A stretch of DNA of 22,261 nucleotides from contig JAHRAJ010000058.1 of NCBI GenBank assembly GCA_020027365.1, positions 1 through 22,261 of the forward strand, in the 5' to 3' direction. Shown here piece by piece: positions 20,984-22,261 of this stretch (positions are counted from its first letter, which is position 1; each line of letters begins with the position of its first letter). Source of the DNA: Cenarchaeum sp. GTDB lineage: Archaea > Thermoproteota > Nitrososphaeria > Nitrososphaerales > Nitrosopumilaceae. Below the pieces are notes generated by a model. That model worked only from the letters and a program-made list of their open reading frames with translations. It was not told where the DNA came from and did not search any database. The position numbers and the translations under genes are program-made.

Positions 20984-21625
20984 GTGGACGGCGGGGCAGC
21001 GGCGGTGGATGATGATGATGATGGTGCCGAGGAGCCGCGGGTCGAGGGAAGGCTGATCGGCGAGCGGCATGCCGTGATCGATGATCCGCAGATGCGCGCG
21101 GCGCTAGAGGCGCGCGGGTATGGCGACGTGGAAAAGGGCAGGGGGTTTGTACTGGCAAGCTTTGAGTCGCTGTACCTTGTACATGTGGGCAGGCTGGTGC
21201 TCCGGAAGAGGGGCGGCAGGGCGGCCATCGGATTTGACGCCCTGGTCAGGTCATACAAGAGGTTTGATGACGATGTCCTGACCAGGTTTTTGGTGTACAG
21301 GGATTTGCGAAGCCGCGGGTATGTTGTCAAGGACGGCTTTGGATTTGGATCCGACTTTCGGGTGTATGAGCGGGGGCACTTTGGACAAAAGGGCGCCAAG
21401 TATCTTGTGTTTGCACTCGACGAGGGGCGGCAGGAACGCGTCGGGACGCTGCGTAAAAAGGTGTCCGAGATTACGAGGATGGGCAAAGAGCCGATAATCG
21501 CGGTGATTGAGAGGCGGGGCGAGGTGATCTACTATAAGATTTCGGGAATAATCTTTGCACAAAACCGGCCCGGCGGCGGCGGTGGCGGTGGTGCGGCGGG
21601 CAAAGATGCCGCGTTATACCGCTAG
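20984..21625 (+). CDS. endA: tRNA-splicing endonuclease EndA
   Basis: EndA cuts bulge-helix-bulge introns from tRNA and rRNA precursors. In this 213-residue protein the catalytic domain lies at about 105-200: LVYRDLRSRGYVVKDGFGFGSDFRVYERGHFG, given here as its pieces LRSRGYVVKDGF and FRVYERGHFG, then KYLVFAL and IAVIERRGEVIYYKI. Tyr128 of FRVY is the general base expected by family; the His that normally precedes xxYLV is Gly137 here, while His132 is five residues earlier; the catalytic Lys would be in LRKKVSE. Length and architecture suggest one-domain subunits forming a multimer. Asp-run N-terminus (8-13) and Gly-run C-terminus are triplet-encoded tails. The start GTG is set by TATA spacing; the stop shares CTAG with the next gene. 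Confidence 0.88.
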   Translation: MDGGAAAVDDDDDGAEEPRVEGRLIGERHAVIDDPQMRAALEARGYGDVEKGRGFVLASFESLYLVHVGRLVLRKRGGRAAIGFDALVRSYKRFDDDVLTRFLVYRDLRSRGYVVKDGFGFGSDFRVYERGHFGQKGAKYLVFALDEGRQERVGTLRKKVSEITRMGKEPIIAVIERRGEVIYYKISGIIFAQNRPGGGGGGGAAGKDAALYR

Positions 21626-22152
21626 TCCTGTATGGCCCAGCGCGACGAGTATTTTACGAGGTTGTGCCTGATCGCGTCCTCAAAGCTGTACACCTCTACA
21701 TACCGCGTGTTGTTCTCCCACAGATCATTGAAATCCCCAGTCTTGATCTTGACGCGGGATCCGTCGTTCCATGACGTAAACACGTCTATCGACTCAAAGT
21801 TGCGGCTGGTTGTGTTGAACGTCTCGTTTGACGTGCCGGTAAATGCCACAGAGTTGCCGCCCTCGTCGGCGAATATGCCGATCTTCTCGGTAAACGAACC
21901 TGCAATGTCCTCCGAGTTGGGGATTGCCACCTTTATCTCCATCTGCCGGTTGTCCACAATCTCCTTTAGGACGCGCAGCTTGGAGTCCCTGATCTTGGTC
22001 GTACCAAACACGTTTTCGGCCTCAAACATCCTGGATATTATGTCCAAATCGTAGGCCCCAAACCTGTGCCCCGTCACAATGCGCATCTTTGCCCTGTGCC
22101 TGACAAAATTGTCAAGCCCGAGTGCCAGCGTGGTCAGGCTCTTGATGGACAA
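21622..22152 (-). pseudogene. PLD-domain remnant of a helicase-type gene
   Basis: The 176-residue frame matches the phospholipase-D-like N-terminal region of large SNF2/DEAD-type helicases linked to restriction and defence: MRIVTGHRFGAYD (23-35), KIGIFADEGGNSVAFTGTSNET (within 90-111) and NFESIDVFTSWNDGSRVK. In that family a catalytic His stands two before the Lys; here Thr88-Glu89-Lys90 has lost it. The similarity extends five codons upstream of TTG 22152 (VATQC, like the usual first strand) to an in-frame TAG at 22168-22170, so the N-terminus is broken, and the frame stops at 21622 before any helicase motif. No helicase follows; endA occupies the space. A short functional derivative cannot be excluded. 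Confidence 0.6.
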
Positions 22153-22261
22153 ACACTGTGTGGCTACCTAGCTCCCTGTGCTACTCAGGAATCGAATGTT
22201 TGTACACTGATGACAAAATAATTGATAGTAAACAAGCAAAGCAATAAGTTACACTTCCAAA
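22153..22261. other. AT-richer right edge, no gene seen
   Basis: The last hundred bases are markedly AT-richer than the rest, with stops in all frames read on the minus strand near 22168-22190. Nothing recognisable is encoded. It may be the start of a foreign or degraded segment linked to the helicase remnant. Confidence 0.4.

Overview
The window looks like a chromosomal segment of a GC-rich ammonia-oxidising-type archaeon (Thaumarchaeota/Nitrososphaerota), most like Cenarchaeum symbiosum or a close sponge-associated relative. That assignment is inference from gene content and protein style, not from a database match. The archaeal evidence is direct: exosome subunits, SBDS, RNA polymerase subunit D, prefoldin beta, L10e, eL43, Nob1, XPF, tRNA-splicing endonuclease, and TATA boxes centred about 24-29 nt upstream of start codons on nearly every first gene, so mostly leaderless mRNAs.

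Layout. 1-1576: a decayed IS66-like element with intact 19-bp terminal inverted repeats, inserted in a small membrane-protein gene (1571-1873, minus). 2405-3058: FMN-binding pyridoxamine-phosphate-oxidase-like protein. 3315-4238: solitary adenine-type DNA methyltransferase. 4352-5068 (minus): rpoD, divergent from an RNA-processing superoperon at 5240-8711 (SBDS, Rrp4, Rrp41, Rrp42, eL43, Pcc1) with prefoldin beta following on its own promoter. 9524-10219: XPF nuclease, convergent with nadK-nob1 (minus, 10216-11551). 11784-12994: two-domain rhodanese plus a small unknown protein. 13254-14216: seven-iron-type ferredoxin fused to an unknown N-terminal domain. 14256-16259: membrane GT2 glycosyltransferase. 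16256-17812 (minus): histone-H1-like-tailed coiled-coil protein. 17876-17983 (minus): 35-residue putative zinc finger. 18065-18128 (minus): candidate C/D box sRNA. 18216-19974: Kef-type antiporter plus an overlapping unknown gene. 19991-20067 (minus): tRNA-Gly(GCC). 20315-20821 (minus): ribosomal protein L10e, divergent from endA (20984-21625). 21622-22152 (minus): a remnant of a PLD-type helicase N-terminus running into an AT-richer right edge.

Functionally the core is informational: exosome RNA decay (Rrp4/41/42), ribosome maturation (SBDS, Nob1), ribosomal proteins, tRNA modification (Pcc1/KEOPS), tRNA splicing, transcription (RpoD) and repair (XPF). Genes inside operons are joined by 1-17 base overlaps and often have Shine-Dalgarno-like purine runs, whereas first genes appear leaderless, frequently with GTG starts. 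Both ends of the window are the accessory, decaying parts. Three of the convergent gene pairs end in a shared CTAG tetranucleotide that supplies both stop codons.
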